A DNA stretch of 47,765 bases from a virus: IMG/VR virus record IMGVR_UViG_3300030333_008647, positions 1-47,765 of that record. One strand, written 5' to 3'. Positions 1 to 8,491 of this stretch are shown one piece after another. The position numbers and the translations under genes were made by a program. The notes under the pieces are model-generated. The model searched no databases, was not told where the DNA came from, and worked only from the letters and a program-made list of their open reading frames with translations. Within the stretch, counting starts at the first letter, position 1; each line of letters opens with the position of its first letter.

Positions 1-118
1 AACCTGAGCCAGAGCCAGAGCCAGAACCAGAACCAGAGCCAGAGCCTGAGCCAGAACCTGAGCCTGAGCCAGAACCTGAGCCAGAGCCAGAGCCAGAACC
101 TGAGCCGGAGCCAGAACC
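1..118. repeat. Short tandem repeat coding for (Gly-Ser)n
   Basis: A degenerate 6-base repeat (GGNTCN on the minus strand, CCAGAG/CCTGAG on the plus strand) fills the first 118 bases and continues past the edge. Synonymous third positions vary (TCT, TCA, TCC; GGC, GGT) while the Gly-Ser reading is kept. This suggests selection on the protein linker and not simple slippage. Confidence 0.9.
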
Positions 119-586
119 TGTGTTGCTTTCTGCAGGGGTTTCCTGCCATGAAAATATCTTTTTTAATGTTCCTCCTCTAAAGTTTCCCATTTGATCAAAA
201 CTTACAACTAATTTTGTTCCCGGTACGATTGCGCCATCCGTAGTTATCCCTTCGTTAGCAAAATCAGCGGCAGATGCCTGAAATGTAGGGTAAAGAGAAA
301 TCGTGTTGTAATCGTCTGCGCCCAAAGGCAGCGGAAGAATACAATGAATTTCCGGAATACGTGCTTTGACTCTTACTAATGTCTTATCTCCCACTAATTC
401 TGAAGATAATTGCGCCAAACATATAGCATTAAACTCAGTTTGAGATTTTAACTTGTTAGGTTCATAGCTGGCTTTCATTACCTCTCTTAGTTGAGCGTGG
501 CCACTTTTCAAAGCATCTACGGTATCGCGATCTTCAATCGGATCAACGAGGCCCGGTGTCACAATGTTGTTAAATAAGTTAGTCAT
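1..586 (-). CDS. Virion-type protein with Gly-Ser repeat, partial (C-terminus off left edge)
   Basis: The frame starts with ATG at 586 and stays open to the window edge, so only the first 195 residues are visible. Residues 1-155 form a normal globular-looking domain; residues from about 157 onward are an uninterrupted Gly-Ser dipeptide repeat. The stretch around residues 115-150 ([18 protein letters not shown]) is beta-rich and reminiscent of the OB-type domain of phage baseplate hub proteins, with the Gly-Ser run as a flexible linker to a missing C-terminal domain such as a peptidoglycan hydrolase. That role is inference only. It directly follows the 587-892 gene and lies downstream of the gp55-like gene, a setting typical of late structural genes. 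Confidence 0.75.
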
Positions 587-892
587 CTAACCTTTGTCTC
601 CTTGAATTACATCAAATAAATCTTTTTTATCATCTTCACTAAGAGACACCGAAGTGTCTGCCTTCTTTGATAAAATTGATGCTAATTTGACTAATTGTTC
701 GTTCGAACGTTGGAGGGTTTCTACATACTTAGCTGCTATAAAGCCAAGATCTTTATGTGTGCTAGAATCATCTACTTTGTTTATTTCTGTGAAAATCTTT
801 GTAAGAAGAGTAGAGGTAATATCTCTATCATCTCTAATATTTTTAATTGCCTCTTCAATGTAATTTTCTAAATCTGTTATTTTTCGTCCCAT
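587..892 (-). CDS. Small conserved phage protein, unknown function
   Basis: A 101-residue, mostly helical, charged protein. The middle contains AAKYVETLQRSNEQLVKLAS, a helix that resembles small proteins next to late genes in T4-like marine phages (from memory, not searched). The start ATG at 892 overlaps the end of the gp55-like gene by 16 bases, so the two are probably translationally coupled. The stop lies directly before the next gene's ATG at 586. A small-terminase-like or late-transcription accessory role is possible but not shown by any motif. Confidence 0.75.
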   Translation of the reverse strand: MGRKITDLENYIEEAIKNIRDDRDITSTLLTKIFTEINKVDDSSTHKDLGFIAAKYVETLQRSNEQLVKLASILSKKADTSVSLSEDDKKDLFDVIQGDKG

Positions 893-1581
893 TCTTTTTT
901 AAACTCTGAATACCTTTTTCTTATTTTATTAAGAGAGCTTACGACTTGTTTGGTATTTAAGCCAGTAATCTCCCGAATATACAAATAAATAGCTTTTTTG
1001 TTAAAAATTTCTATATTTTCTGATTCTTTAAATAAGATCTCTATAGCTTGAATGGTTTTTTGTTCATTCGCTCGAAGAGGAAGTTTTTTCCAATCTTCAA
1101 TCTCTTGTTTTAAATGGGAAAAGAACTCAAAATGGTTTCTTTGATTGTGGTATTCATTGTGGACTACTAGTTGTTGCATTGAGTTGGATATTGTGGTGGA
1201 TGTTTCAGAAGAGAAATAATAATCATCTAAATGTACTTCTCTTTTGGCTTTTTTAGAGGTTTTTTTGACTTCTGCTATAAACCAGTTTTTTGATACCACA
1301 CTGAAGTAGGTAAAAGCTTTGGAGCCTTTAGATGGATCAAATTTGTTTAAAACTGTAATAAGCCAGTTTTTACAATCTTCACGCAAGGCATCAATGTTTG
1401 GCAAAGAAGTAAATTTATAAGTATAAACAATCTTATCTACCATTTCATCGAAAACAGGCCCAATAAATTCTTTATAAAGATCATTTCTTAACTTAGGGTC
1501 TTGACTGCTACAATAATCAATAATAGCATTTTCATGAACTTTAGTAAAATAATGTTTTTTGTTACTCTTCTTCCTCGGCAT
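877..1581 (-). CDS. 55: Late-transcription sigma factor, T4 gp55-like
   Basis: 234 residues. The stretch NKFDPSKGSKAFTYFSVVSKNWF (near residues 79-101, quoted in part: FDPSKGSKAFTYFSVVSKNW) matches the sigma region-2-like signature of the T4 gp55 family (FDPxxxxNPFAYFTQI). The C-terminal helix IREITGLNTKQVVSSLNKIR fits the end of gp55 homologues in marine T4-like phages. The family replaces the host sigma on RNA polymerase to read late promoters, in T4 together with gp33 and the gp45 clamp. No clear clamp-binding tail is visible. It overlaps both neighbours (20 and 16 bases). It supports a T4-like late programme, although I did not find a convincing set of TATAAATA late promoters by eye. Confidence 0.82.
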   Translation of the reverse strand: MPRKKSNKKHYFTKVHENAIIDYCSSQDPKLRNDLYKEFIGPVFDEMVDKIVYTYKFTSLPNIDALREDCKNWLITVLNKFDPSKGSKAFTYFSVVSKNWFIAEVKKTSKKAKREVHLDDYYFSSETSTTISNSMQQLVVHNEYHNQRNHFEFFSHLKQEIEDWKKLPLRANEQKTIQAIEILFKESENIEIFNKKAIYLYIREITGLNTKQVVSSLNKIRKRYSEFKKEWDEK

Positions 1582-1864
1582 AATCTATTCCCTCTAGGTC
1601 ATCTTCACTCGACAAAATAGATTGAAATTCGCGACACTCTTTTACAACGGACTTTGAATGACGAAGGAGATTTCCTAAAGTCTCATCACCATAAAATCTT
1701 TCTAAATTGTTGATTATTTTAATATGTCCTTCGTACTCTTCAAGCTTAATGGCAAAGTTATCCAATTCATCTTGAAAAACCAAAAATCGACGCAAAAGTT
1801 GTACAATATACCATACTAAAAATATATTACTTAATATAGAAAATGTAAATAAAATTTCTATCAT
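1562..1864 (-). CDS. Small membrane-anchored coiled-coil phage protein
   Basis: 100 residues with one N-terminal membrane segment (about residues 2-25, LFTFSILSNIFLVWYIVQLL), then a charged helix and an acidic tail (EDDLEGIDYAEEEE). The section LERFYGDETLGNLLRHSK resembles a small protein conserved beside gp55 in T4-like cyanophages (from memory). It overlaps gp55 by 20 bases and the next gene by 4, so it sits in one transcription unit with them. Function unknown. Confidence 0.75.
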   Translation of the reverse strand: MIEILFTFSILSNIFLVWYIVQLLRRFLVFQDELDNFAIKLEEYEGHIKIINNLERFYGDETLGNLLRHSKSVVKECREFQSILSSEDDLEGIDYAEEEE

Positions 1865-2115
1865 CGATTTTTTTTCAAATCCTCTTTTTGTCTTTTAAGG
1901 TCTTCTTTTGAGTTTTCTATAAATTCATTAGTTAAAACTCCAACCTTTTTGTCATTATTTTGTTTACTTTTGCTTAAATTGTTAAAGTTGCTTGGTTTCC
2001 TATAAACGTTCTTAGAATCGCACCAAAAACAATCTTCAGGGCCGTTCTCGGACATACCATGAGTCTCTTTCCAGACACCCAAACAACTTCCGCACTCATA
2101 AACATATATTGGCAT
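1861..2115 (-). CDS. FmdB-type zinc-ribbon protein
   Basis: 84 residues. Two CxxC knuckles (Cys8/Cys11 and Cys29/Cys32) after the start MPIYVYEC are typical of the FmdB/CxxC regulatory zinc ribbon. The rest is a lysine/glutamate-rich helix. Such ribbons are common in marine T4-like phages, where their role is not established. The start ATG shares bases with the stop of the 2115-2384 gene, which argues for coupled translation. Confidence 0.75.
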   Translation of the reverse strand: MPIYVYECGSCLGVWKETHGMSENGPEDCFWCDSKNVYRKPSNFNNLSKSKQNNDKKVGVLTNEFIENSKEDLKRQKEDLKKNR

Positions 2116-2384
2116 TAATCTACATTCTCAGTAGCAGTGTTCTTTGTTTGTTTTCCATCGTTAGGTTGTGCTGATACTACATCCCAATCGTGATTTTTTG
2201 TTGTATCTTCGTTAAACTTTACAATAGGGGGGTTTAAAACCACCAGACCTTCAGGTGAATTGGTTAATTTAAAACCTTCCAAGACCGGAACAATATCCGA
2301 TTGTTCTAGTAGTGATTTTTGCAATGCCATCATAAGAGCCCCTACTGCTTGCTTAGATAGATTTGTGTGTTCAACTTCAGTCAT
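2115..2384 (-). CDS. Small conserved phage protein, unknown function
   Basis: 89 residues. The N-terminal half (KQAVGALMMALQKSLLEQSD) is helical, followed by a short beta segment (GLVVLNPPIVKF) and a polar tail. A good Shine-Dalgarno sequence (GGAG) stands just upstream of ATG 2384. The pattern resembles a small protein found near zinc-ribbon and gp55 genes in marine T4-like phages (from memory). No catalytic motif is visible. Confidence 0.7.
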   Translation of the reverse strand: MTEVEHTNLSKQAVGALMMALQKSLLEQSDIVPVLEGFKLTNSPEGLVVLNPPIVKFNEDTTKNHDWDVVSAQPNDGKQTKNTATENVD

Positions 2385-2386
2385 TT

Positions 2387-3199
2387 TTATCTCCTTTGCT
2401 TTTTATTAAAGTCAATAGACTTTTCTAGCATTTCAAACATTATATCTTGTTTTTTAAAATAATTTAATAACTCTATAGAATCTTTAGGAAGACACTTCCC
2501 GCCATATCCTAATTTACCATCCGGTCCTGGTACCATAGTGTGTTGAGCGCCCACCCATTCTCCGCGAGAAAAATGTAATCTAAATTTCTCATAACTTATG
2601 TTTAATTTTTCACACAAATTATATAAATGATTACAATAGCCCACTTTCATGCTGTAAAAAGTATTACGTGCTAGTTTTAGTAGTTCTACTTCTTCCCAGA
2701 TAGGAGTTTCTATTATCTCCACATCAAGATTGTTATGAAAATTAAAAAATTTTTCATAGGCTTTCTTAACTTTTTGGGTATACTTTTTATCACCAGCTAA
2801 ATATAATTCTTTTTCATTAATAAAGTCCGCTAATGCTGTTCTTTGAGTAAGAAACTCTGGATTAAAAACAATATTATTTAAATCATATTTCTTACTCAAC
2901 TCGGAACATGTTCCTACAGGAATAGTAGATTTTATCACAATAATATTGTTTTTATTGCCTATTTCGGAATAGGTTCGTATACAATTTTCCACTATAGTGG
3001 TATCTAAGCGATTATCTTGCAAGTCAGTAGGTACATTTATAAATACAATGTCTGAGTTGTACGCATTTTCTTTATGTTTATCACTGTTGTATATTGGATT
3101 GTGTAAATCATATATGTTGGTATCATAAACCGCATTAAATTGATTTACAGCTTTTCCAACAAATCCATGGCCAATAATTCCAATGTTGTTTATTTTCAT
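2387..3199 (-). CDS. UDP-glucose/GDP-mannose dehydrogenase-like protein, short form
   Basis: 270 residues from ATG 3199, chosen over the ATG at 3211 because a GGGG ribosome site stands 6 bases before it and it forms an ATGA overlap with the upstream gene. A Rossmann GxGxxG (IGHGFVGKAV) opens the protein, and the active-site cysteine is seen in GGKCLPKD. The family oxidises UDP-glucose or GDP-mannose to the uronic acid with two NAD+. Usual members are about 390-440 residues; this one lacks the C-terminal nucleotide-sugar binding domain, so substrate binding may differ. It is the last gene of the glycan island. Confidence 0.82.
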   Translation of the reverse strand: MKINNIGIIGHGFVGKAVNQFNAVYDTNIYDLHNPIYNSDKHKENAYNSDIVFINVPTDLQDNRLDTTIVENCIRTYSEIGNKNNIIVIKSTIPVGTCSELSKKYDLNNIVFNPEFLTQRTALADFINEKELYLAGDKKYTQKVKKAYEKFFNFHNNLDVEIIETPIWEEVELLKLARNTFYSMKVGYCNHLYNLCEKLNISYEKFRLHFSRGEWVGAQHTMVPGPDGKLGYGGKCLPKDSIELLNYFKKQDIMFEMLEKSIDFNKKQRR

Positions 3200-4029
3200 T
3201 TTATACCCCATTTGATAAATTTATCATGTATATACTCGGGAGTTGGATGCCATGAGTGTTCATCTAAAAATAAAATTGGCGTGTTCAACGGATTCCAATT
3301 TTTTTCATAACGAATTTTATTTTGTGGTATAGACCATACAACATGCGGCACATTACACAAGCTGGAAAGATGCATTGGTCCGGATGATGGGCCAAAAACA
3401 CATTTAGCGTTGGTTAATAGTGTTACTAATTCATTCAAAGGTATAGAACGCAAATCCTCAGTACCATCAATCCAGCCAGCTTCTTCTTTCGTGCCAATAC
3501 ATGCTATTTTTTTATCTCCCAATAAGGTTTTAAGTTTTTTCCAATTTTCTTGACTCCAATTGTCTTCTTTTCGTAAATCTCTTGCGCGCATGTGAAAAAT
3601 ATAATCGTATTCTGATTCTTGTTTAATTCCAAATCGAATATATTCTGGTGTGACAGTGTGTGGGCCAAACGAAACCGATTCTGTATAATGAGTTTGAGGT
3701 GGTAGTCCAATTCTACGAGGTAAAAACAAAGTAGTGTTTTTATCCAACGTTATATTGTTTTGTTTAATTGTTTCTTGTAGACATTTTTTTATATCTACAT
3801 TGTACATAAAAAATGAATCTGCAAGTTCATTTGGAGGATCATAGCCATAAAAAACATCAGCAAAGTCTTCATAAAAAGCTTTAGAATTGTTTCTAGAAAT
3901 TATAATAGTTTGATCAAATTTTCTAGATAGTGCTCTAACGTAGCCTTGCCACGCAAAACATTCCCATCCAAATTCTCCAATCCATGGTCCCGCTAATAAA
4001 GTTTTTTTGTTGTTAGACGTGTTTTGCAT
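3196..4029 (-). CDS. GT9-like (heptosyltransferase-fold) glycosyltransferase
   Basis: 277 residues. The opening GPWIGEFGWECFAWQGYVR and the late motif FGPSSGPMHLSSLCNVPHV fit the two half-domains of GT9/ADP-heptosyltransferase-like GT-B enzymes, where the second motif binds the nucleotide sugar. It overlaps both neighbours (4 and 17 bases). With hldD/hldE-type genes 9-10 kb upstream in the same island, heptose is a plausible donor sugar (inference). The acceptor cannot be read from sequence. Confidence 0.68.
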   Translation of the reverse strand: MQNTSNNKKTLLAGPWIGEFGWECFAWQGYVRALSRKFDQTIIISRNNSKAFYEDFADVFYGYDPPNELADSFFMYNVDIKKCLQETIKQNNITLDKNTTLFLPRRIGLPPQTHYTESVSFGPHTVTPEYIRFGIKQESEYDYIFHMRARDLRKEDNWSQENWKKLKTLLGDKKIACIGTKEEAGWIDGTEDLRSIPLNELVTLLTNAKCVFGPSSGPMHLSSLCNVPHVVWSIPQNKIRYEKNWNPLNTPILFLDEHSWHPTPEYIHDKFIKWGIK

Positions 4030-4879
4030 AACCTATTATCTGTTTTGCCCATTCTATTCTAGTATATTTTTGTACACACTTGTAGCCATTTTCAGCTATT
4101 ATGGCCGCTTTTTCGGGATTTTTTAAATAAAAATTAATTTTTTCATTTAAATCATCAACGTTTTTATAAATTACTAAATCTTTTTTATCTGTAAAGATTT
4201 TCTCGCGGCCTTTCCAGTCATCAGTAAGCAAAAAACCCTTGGCAGCTAATATTTTATACACTCTATCTGAGGCTCCATCGGATGTACATATGTTTAAGTT
4301 AATACGTGTTTTGCTTACTTCTTCCGGATGTCTAAATCCGTAAGCATTAGAGATTAATTTTATCGGATGAGTGATTTGATTAATTATGTTTTGTCGGTTG
4401 CCATATATATTGCCAATAAAAGATAGATCGTACTCCTTGCTTATATCGCGCGGTTTATCTATATCTTGATTGTATCCTTCATAAACATGAAAAGAGTTAT
4501 TGTTTATCTCTTGAGCTTCTTGTAAAACATTTTCCTTATCGCAACAAAGATAATCTACAACTTTAGTTTTGTTTTTCATTTCCTCGTTGTATGAAACAAG
4601 AGGATCCATAAACCATAAACAAGTTTTAGCATACTTTTTTATGTCTTGAAACGTTGCTAGGGAAATTACATTACACTTGCTAAATAAAACTAAATCAAAT
4701 TTATTTTTCTTAACTACTTCAAGCAAATGGTTATCGCGAGGTGTGTTACCCATCTCAATTGCTTTTTGTCGATAGTTGTAACCGCTCACGTGATGACCAA
4801 GCTTTTTAATTGCTAATATTTGAGAATTGTTAGTTGACTTTCCTTCTTTATCGAAGACGCCAACAAATAAAATTTTCAT
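4013..4879 (-). CDS. Glycosyltransferase, CgeB/DUF3880-like
   Basis: 288 residues starting MKILFVGVF. The C-terminal half (INLNICTSDGASDRVYKILA followed by a KGREKIF stretch and a helix with YTRIEWAKQIIGY) matches the family-1-like transferases with a CgeB spore-maturation type C-terminus, in which the EhG...R/E segment binds the sugar nucleotide. It probably transfers a sugar in the host cytoplasm as part of the island. The start overlaps the radical SAM stop. Confidence 0.68.
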   Translation of the reverse strand: MKILFVGVFDKEGKSTNNSQILAIKKLGHHVSGYNYRQKAIEMGNTPRDNHLLEVVKKNKFDLVLFSKCNVISLATFQDIKKYAKTCLWFMDPLVSYNEEMKNKTKVVDYLCCDKENVLQEAQEINNNSFHVYEGYNQDIDKPRDISKEYDLSFIGNIYGNRQNIINQITHPIKLISNAYGFRHPEEVSKTRINLNICTSDGASDRVYKILAAKGFLLTDDWKGREKIFTDKKDLVIYKNVDDLNEKINFYLKNPEKAAIIAENGYKCVQKYTRIEWAKQIIGYAKHV

Positions 4880-5949
4880 TAAATAAACTCATCATTAACT
4901 TCAGGATTTTTTATCCTATCTAGATATTCATTTAAAACATGAGGGCGGCATTTATAATTTCCACATGGTTCATGATTTAATGCCGCTACTTTGTCAATGA
5001 TTTTTTGTACCTGACCGCTTGTGTGAATCTCTTCAAACGTTTGGTCATGAATATTGCCAAAACTATAGTCTTTTTGATCATAAAAGATATTACAACCATA
5101 ACAATTACCCTTGGCATCAATCAACGTTAAAAAGTTGTAAGCATAACACTTTTTGTAACAATAATTGTGACTTTGGCCCGGAATTTGAGGCATTTCTTCC
5201 AAGTTGCGACTTCTTACCATCACTTGAAAATCATCAGTACTTCGAGCTAATAACCTCTGTCTTAGTGCTTCATCTGTTAAGTTATACAGGGTTGGATTTG
5301 AAGCGCTTTTGGGATGGTTGTGGTGAGGTTTAAACTGAATATTGTCTACTCCCACATCCTTCATCATATCAGCAAACATTTCTAACTCGCCAAGATTTTC
5401 TTCTAACACAATAAATTGGGCGCCTAGCTCTACTGCCAAACCATTATCTTTTTTAAATTGTGCCGCTCTTCTGATATTTTTTATAACTCTATCAAAATCT
5501 TTAGACTTGTGGATGCTTTCATGCGACTCTGGCGTTGCAGCATCAACACTAAACCTAATCCAAGAGAAATAAGGTAATAAATCCTTTAATCTGCGTTCAT
5601 TTAATAATCCTCCATTTGTTGCCATAGAGGTTTTTATGCCACGTGAATGGGCTGCTTGTACAAATTGTTCCATTCCGGGGTGTAAAAGCGGCTCTCCTTC
5701 GCCAGCAAAATAAATTGATCGAACTCCCACATCAGCCATTGAGTGGATACCTTTTACTAAAACTTCCGTATTGATGCGAATTACACCATGGGTAATCCAA
5801 TCAACGCTACAAAAACTACAATGATGTTGACACCTGTTTGTGGGTCCAATTTCAACATGTAAAGGCGTAGCAGCACCCGTGCGTTTCCACGTCGCGACTT
5901 CTTCAGGGTAATACATTAATTTGTGCCCATCAACATCTTTAATACTCAT
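4879..5949 (-). CDS. Radical SAM / SPASM-domain protein
   Basis: 356 residues from ATG 5949, chosen because AGGAGA stands 6 bases upstream and the ATG overlaps the stop of the epimerase gene; an earlier in-frame ATG at 5967 lies inside that gene. The motif CQHHCSFC (CxxxCxxC, about residues 40-50) binds the radical 4Fe-4S cluster; GEGEPLLH is the SAM-binding GGE-like motif. The C-terminal cysteines (CYKKCYAYN, GNCYGCN, CGNYKC) form a SPASM-type auxiliary cluster. Members modify peptides or act as sugar dehydratases/oxidoreductases. The setting among sugar genes suggests carbohydrate modification, but this is not certain. Confidence 0.85.
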   Translation of the reverse strand: MSIKDVDGHKLMYYPEEVATWKRTGAATPLHVEIGPTNRCQHHCSFCSVDWITHGVIRINTEVLVKGIHSMADVGVRSIYFAGEGEPLLHPGMEQFVQAAHSRGIKTSMATNGGLLNERRLKDLLPYFSWIRFSVDAATPESHESIHKSKDFDRVIKNIRRAAQFKKDNGLAVELGAQFIVLEENLGELEMFADMMKDVGVDNIQFKPHHNHPKSASNPTLYNLTDEALRQRLLARSTDDFQVMVRSRNLEEMPQIPGQSHNYCYKKCYAYNFLTLIDAKGNCYGCNIFYDQKDYSFGNIHDQTFEEIHTSGQVQKIIDKVAALNHEPCGNYKCRPHVLNEYLDRIKNPEVNDEFI

Positions 5950-6926
5950 TAAATTTCTCCTAACCAATAATCTACTAAATCTTTAAGTGTTTTTTCAATT
6001 GGAATTGTTGGTTTCCAATTTAAAAAATTTCTTACTTTAGAATCGTCTGGAATTTGAATAGGAATGTCAACTTTTCGAAAAAATTTAGGTTCTATTTCAA
6101 GCTTTACGTTTTCTAAGCTATACAACTCCAGCATCTTATCTAAGTAGTACTGCATTGGATGTAAATCATTACCGGCAACATGAAACACTTCTCCACATTC
6201 TATATTATCTTTTTGAAACTCTAACATTAAACGATAATAAACATCCACAACATCTCTTACATCAGCAACAATGCGTTGAGATGTCATGTTGCCAATTTTT
6301 ATAACTGGTTCTTGTTGTCCTTTTAATATTCTTGCTATCTGAATAGCATCTGAGGATATAGAAAAATTACTTCCTCGGCGCGGACCAGTGTGTGAAAATG
6401 CGCGGGTGGAAAATGCTCTTAAATCTGTATTGTGGGTTCTTTCCGTAACGTACATATCAGCCACAGCTTTAGAAACTCCATAGGGATTGTTAGGATTGTA
6501 TGGCGTGCTTTCATTAATCTTAGAGTCAGCAGGGCATATTCCATACACTTCGGGGGTAGAGCAATTCATCAAAACACACAAAGGCATATTTTCAATTATT
6601 TCATCGCATATTCTTGCTGTACCAAGCGCATTAGTTTGTGTTGCTAACAAAGGCGTTTCAAATGAAGAAGGAGGATGAGCAAAGGCGCCTAGGTGAAAAA
6701 CACCCTCAAACATTTCTCCCGCAAATACATCAGAAATAGAGTCTAAATCTGTGAGATCGCCATATACAAATTCAATTTTATCAATATTATCTCCAACAAT
6801 GTTTTTGATGTCGCGACAAGTGTCTAAATTTCTTACCATTGCTACTACTTCATTGTCATCTTCTAATATTCTGTTTATCAAATGAGGGCCTGCGAAGCCT
6901 GTTGCCCCTGTTACTAAATATCTCAT
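5949..6926 (-). CDS. NAD-dependent sugar epimerase/dehydratase (GDP-mannose 4,6-dehydratase-like)
   Basis: 325 residues of the extended short-chain dehydrogenase family. The NAD motif TGATGFAG is at residues 7-14; the catalytic YxxxK is in NPYGVSKAVAD, with the Ser/Thr partner in NCSTPEVYG. The segment FSHTGPRRG is typical of GDP-mannose 4,6-dehydratase and related GDP-sugar reductases. It directly precedes the aminotransferase-like gene (4-base overlap), fitting a dehydratase then aminotransferase route to an amino sugar (inference). Confidence 0.85.
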   Translation of the reverse strand: MRYLVTGATGFAGPHLINRILEDDNEVVAMVRNLDTCRDIKNIVGDNIDKIEFVYGDLTDLDSISDVFAGEMFEGVFHLGAFAHPPSSFETPLLATQTNALGTARICDEIIENMPLCVLMNCSTPEVYGICPADSKINESTPYNPNNPYGVSKAVADMYVTERTHNTDLRAFSTRAFSHTGPRRGSNFSISSDAIQIARILKGQQEPVIKIGNMTSQRIVADVRDVVDVYYRLMLEFQKDNIECGEVFHVAGNDLHPMQYYLDKMLELYSLENVKLEIEPKFFRKVDIPIQIPDDSKVRNFLNWKPTIPIEKTLKDLVDYWLGEI

Positions 6927-7510
6927 TTAAATATCTCCATTTGCGTTAAATCTGGCCAATCTGCCGTTGTCCATTGTTTAGCCGGCGTTTTAATAGCGGC
7001 TGGTAGTTTTTTTAAACCTAAATCTGCAGTTTCGGGTGTCATATAATAATGGTAACCCATAGAACTTATATTTTGTGTTGCCCATGGCGTGTCGGGAGTT
7101 CTACCGTCGTATGACATTTTTTTCAACTCCAAGGCGGCACTTTTATCATCCATTAAAATAACGCCGCCGCGACCCAAACTTAAATGTTTTTTAAACTGAA
7201 AGCTCACAGCCATAAATGTATTTGGAACATATGTTTTAGGCTTCCAAAGAACCGCAGCATCAATTACGTTTTTAGTAACATAATAATAATCTAGCCATTT
7301 TTCGTCTTTCCACGTTAATTTTAAATTTAATTTTTTTGATAACAAAGGAATTGAAATATACGTATGCTTTGGTACTGATATTTCAGTTGCGTTGGTATAT
7401 CGTAAAGATAACTCTACGGCATGAGTACAACAATCAGTTGCGACGGCGTATGGAGCACCAAAAAAATCTGCTATTTTTTCTTCAAATATCCTTATCGATT
7501 CAAAACTCAT
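6923..7510 (-). CDS. Half-size DegT/DnrJ/EryC1 sugar aminotransferase-like protein
   Basis: 195 residues against the usual 370-400. The start FEEKIADFFGAPYAVATDCC matches the conserved FE..FA.Y.G..YAV...SGT region. VIDAA gives the PLP-ring aspartate, and the lysine in SFQFKKHLSLGRGG is the expected Schiff-base residue. The C-terminal small domain is missing. The usual SGT is DCC here. It may be a compact enzyme, a partner subunit or a decayed one. Its place between two epimerases and near a formyltransferase suggests synthesis of a formylated amino sugar. Confidence 0.72.
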   Translation of the reverse strand: MSFESIRIFEEKIADFFGAPYAVATDCCTHAVELSLRYTNATEISVPKHTYISIPLLSKKLNLKLTWKDEKWLDYYYVTKNVIDAAVLWKPKTYVPNTFMAVSFQFKKHLSLGRGGVILMDDKSAALELKKMSYDGRTPDTPWATQNISSMGYHYYMTPETADLGLKKLPAAIKTPAKQWTTADWPDLTQMEIFK

Positions 7511-7513
7511 CTT

Positions 7514-8470
7514 TTACCAATCCCATTTTTTGTCATTTTCATAATAATAGTCAATTGTCTTTTGTAATGAATCTTCTAAAGACGTTGGAGTTCTTTTTCC
7601 AATTACATTATATAATTTTGTATTATCGGATTGCAAATGCCAAATCTCCCAAGGTCTTACTCTTTCTTGATCTACGATAATTTCTATTTCGCCATGGCCC
7701 ATTAATTTTCCTATTAAACGCGCCAAATCATAGATTTGTATACCATCTTCACTTCCCATGTTATAAACTTCACCAAAATCACCCTTTTCTAGCAATTCTA
7801 CGGCCATTCTTACAGCATCACCAGCATATTGAAAATCTCTAAACGAATTGTTTCCTAAGTGGATGGTATTTGAAGTATTCAATTGATTTATAATTTCTGG
7901 GATTACATAAGGGTGTGTTTCTCTTTCTCCAACACAATTAAATTGACGCATGGCTATAGCAGGCACCTTTCCCTCTCTCCATCTAACTTGAACTAAGCCA
8001 TCAGCAGCAATTTTCGAGACGCCATAGGTAGAGTGAGGCTCAACAGGGTCTTTTTCTGTAATCTTGCCTTTCATATCGCCATAAATTTCTGCAGAAGAAA
8101 CCTGAAGAAGTCCTTTAATTTGTGCTTTTTGGCACGCATTTAAAACACGCAGAACAGCAGTCGCATTAATATCAAAGAAATGCATTGGCCTTTCAAAACA
8201 TTCTGGAATATAAGGCTCCGCAGCGTAATTAAAAACATATTCAATATTATTATCTAAAAATATTTTTGCTAATTGGTTTTCATCATCTCGAATATCATAC
8301 CAAAGAAAATCAGCTTTATCGTTTACATATTTTTTTAAACCAGTGATTAGATTATCTAATACTAAAACCTTACATCCTCTATCATCGATTAAATGATCAA
8401 CCAAGTGAGATCCTAAGAAGCCGGCTCCTCCGATAACACAAACATTTTTATTTCTAATATCTCTTGTCAT
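7514..8470 (-). CDS. NAD-dependent nucleotide-sugar epimerase/dehydratase
   Basis: 318 residues. Rossmann motif GGAGFLGSH at residues 14-22; catalytic serine in VSSAEIYG and YxxxK in STYGVSKIAADG. The C-terminal half carries the usual GDFGEVYNMGSEDG and RPWEIWHLQSDNTKL segments of UDP-glucose 4-epimerase / dTDP-glucose 4,6-dehydratase relatives. Substrate cannot be fixed by eye. It lies between the formyltransferase and the half-size aminotransferase in one direction. Confidence 0.85.
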   Translation of the reverse strand: MTRDIRNKNVCVIGGAGFLGSHLVDHLIDDRGCKVLVLDNLITGLKKYVNDKADFLWYDIRDDENQLAKIFLDNNIEYVFNYAAEPYIPECFERPMHFFDINATAVLRVLNACQKAQIKGLLQVSSAEIYGDMKGKITEKDPVEPHSTYGVSKIAADGLVQVRWREGKVPAIAMRQFNCVGERETHPYVIPEIINQLNTSNTIHLGNNSFRDFQYAGDAVRMAVELLEKGDFGEVYNMGSEDGIQIYDLARLIGKLMGHGEIEIIVDQERVRPWEIWHLQSDNTKLYNVIGKRTPTSLEDSLQKTIDYYYENDKKWDW

Positions 8471-8491
8471 ATAATTTTCCTTTATTTTTAA

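Noticed and set aside
1-120. Pro-Glu repeat protein on the plus strand
   Set aside because: The plus-strand frame has no start context and does not continue beyond the repeat; the minus-strand frame is joined to a well-formed 155-residue domain with its own start.
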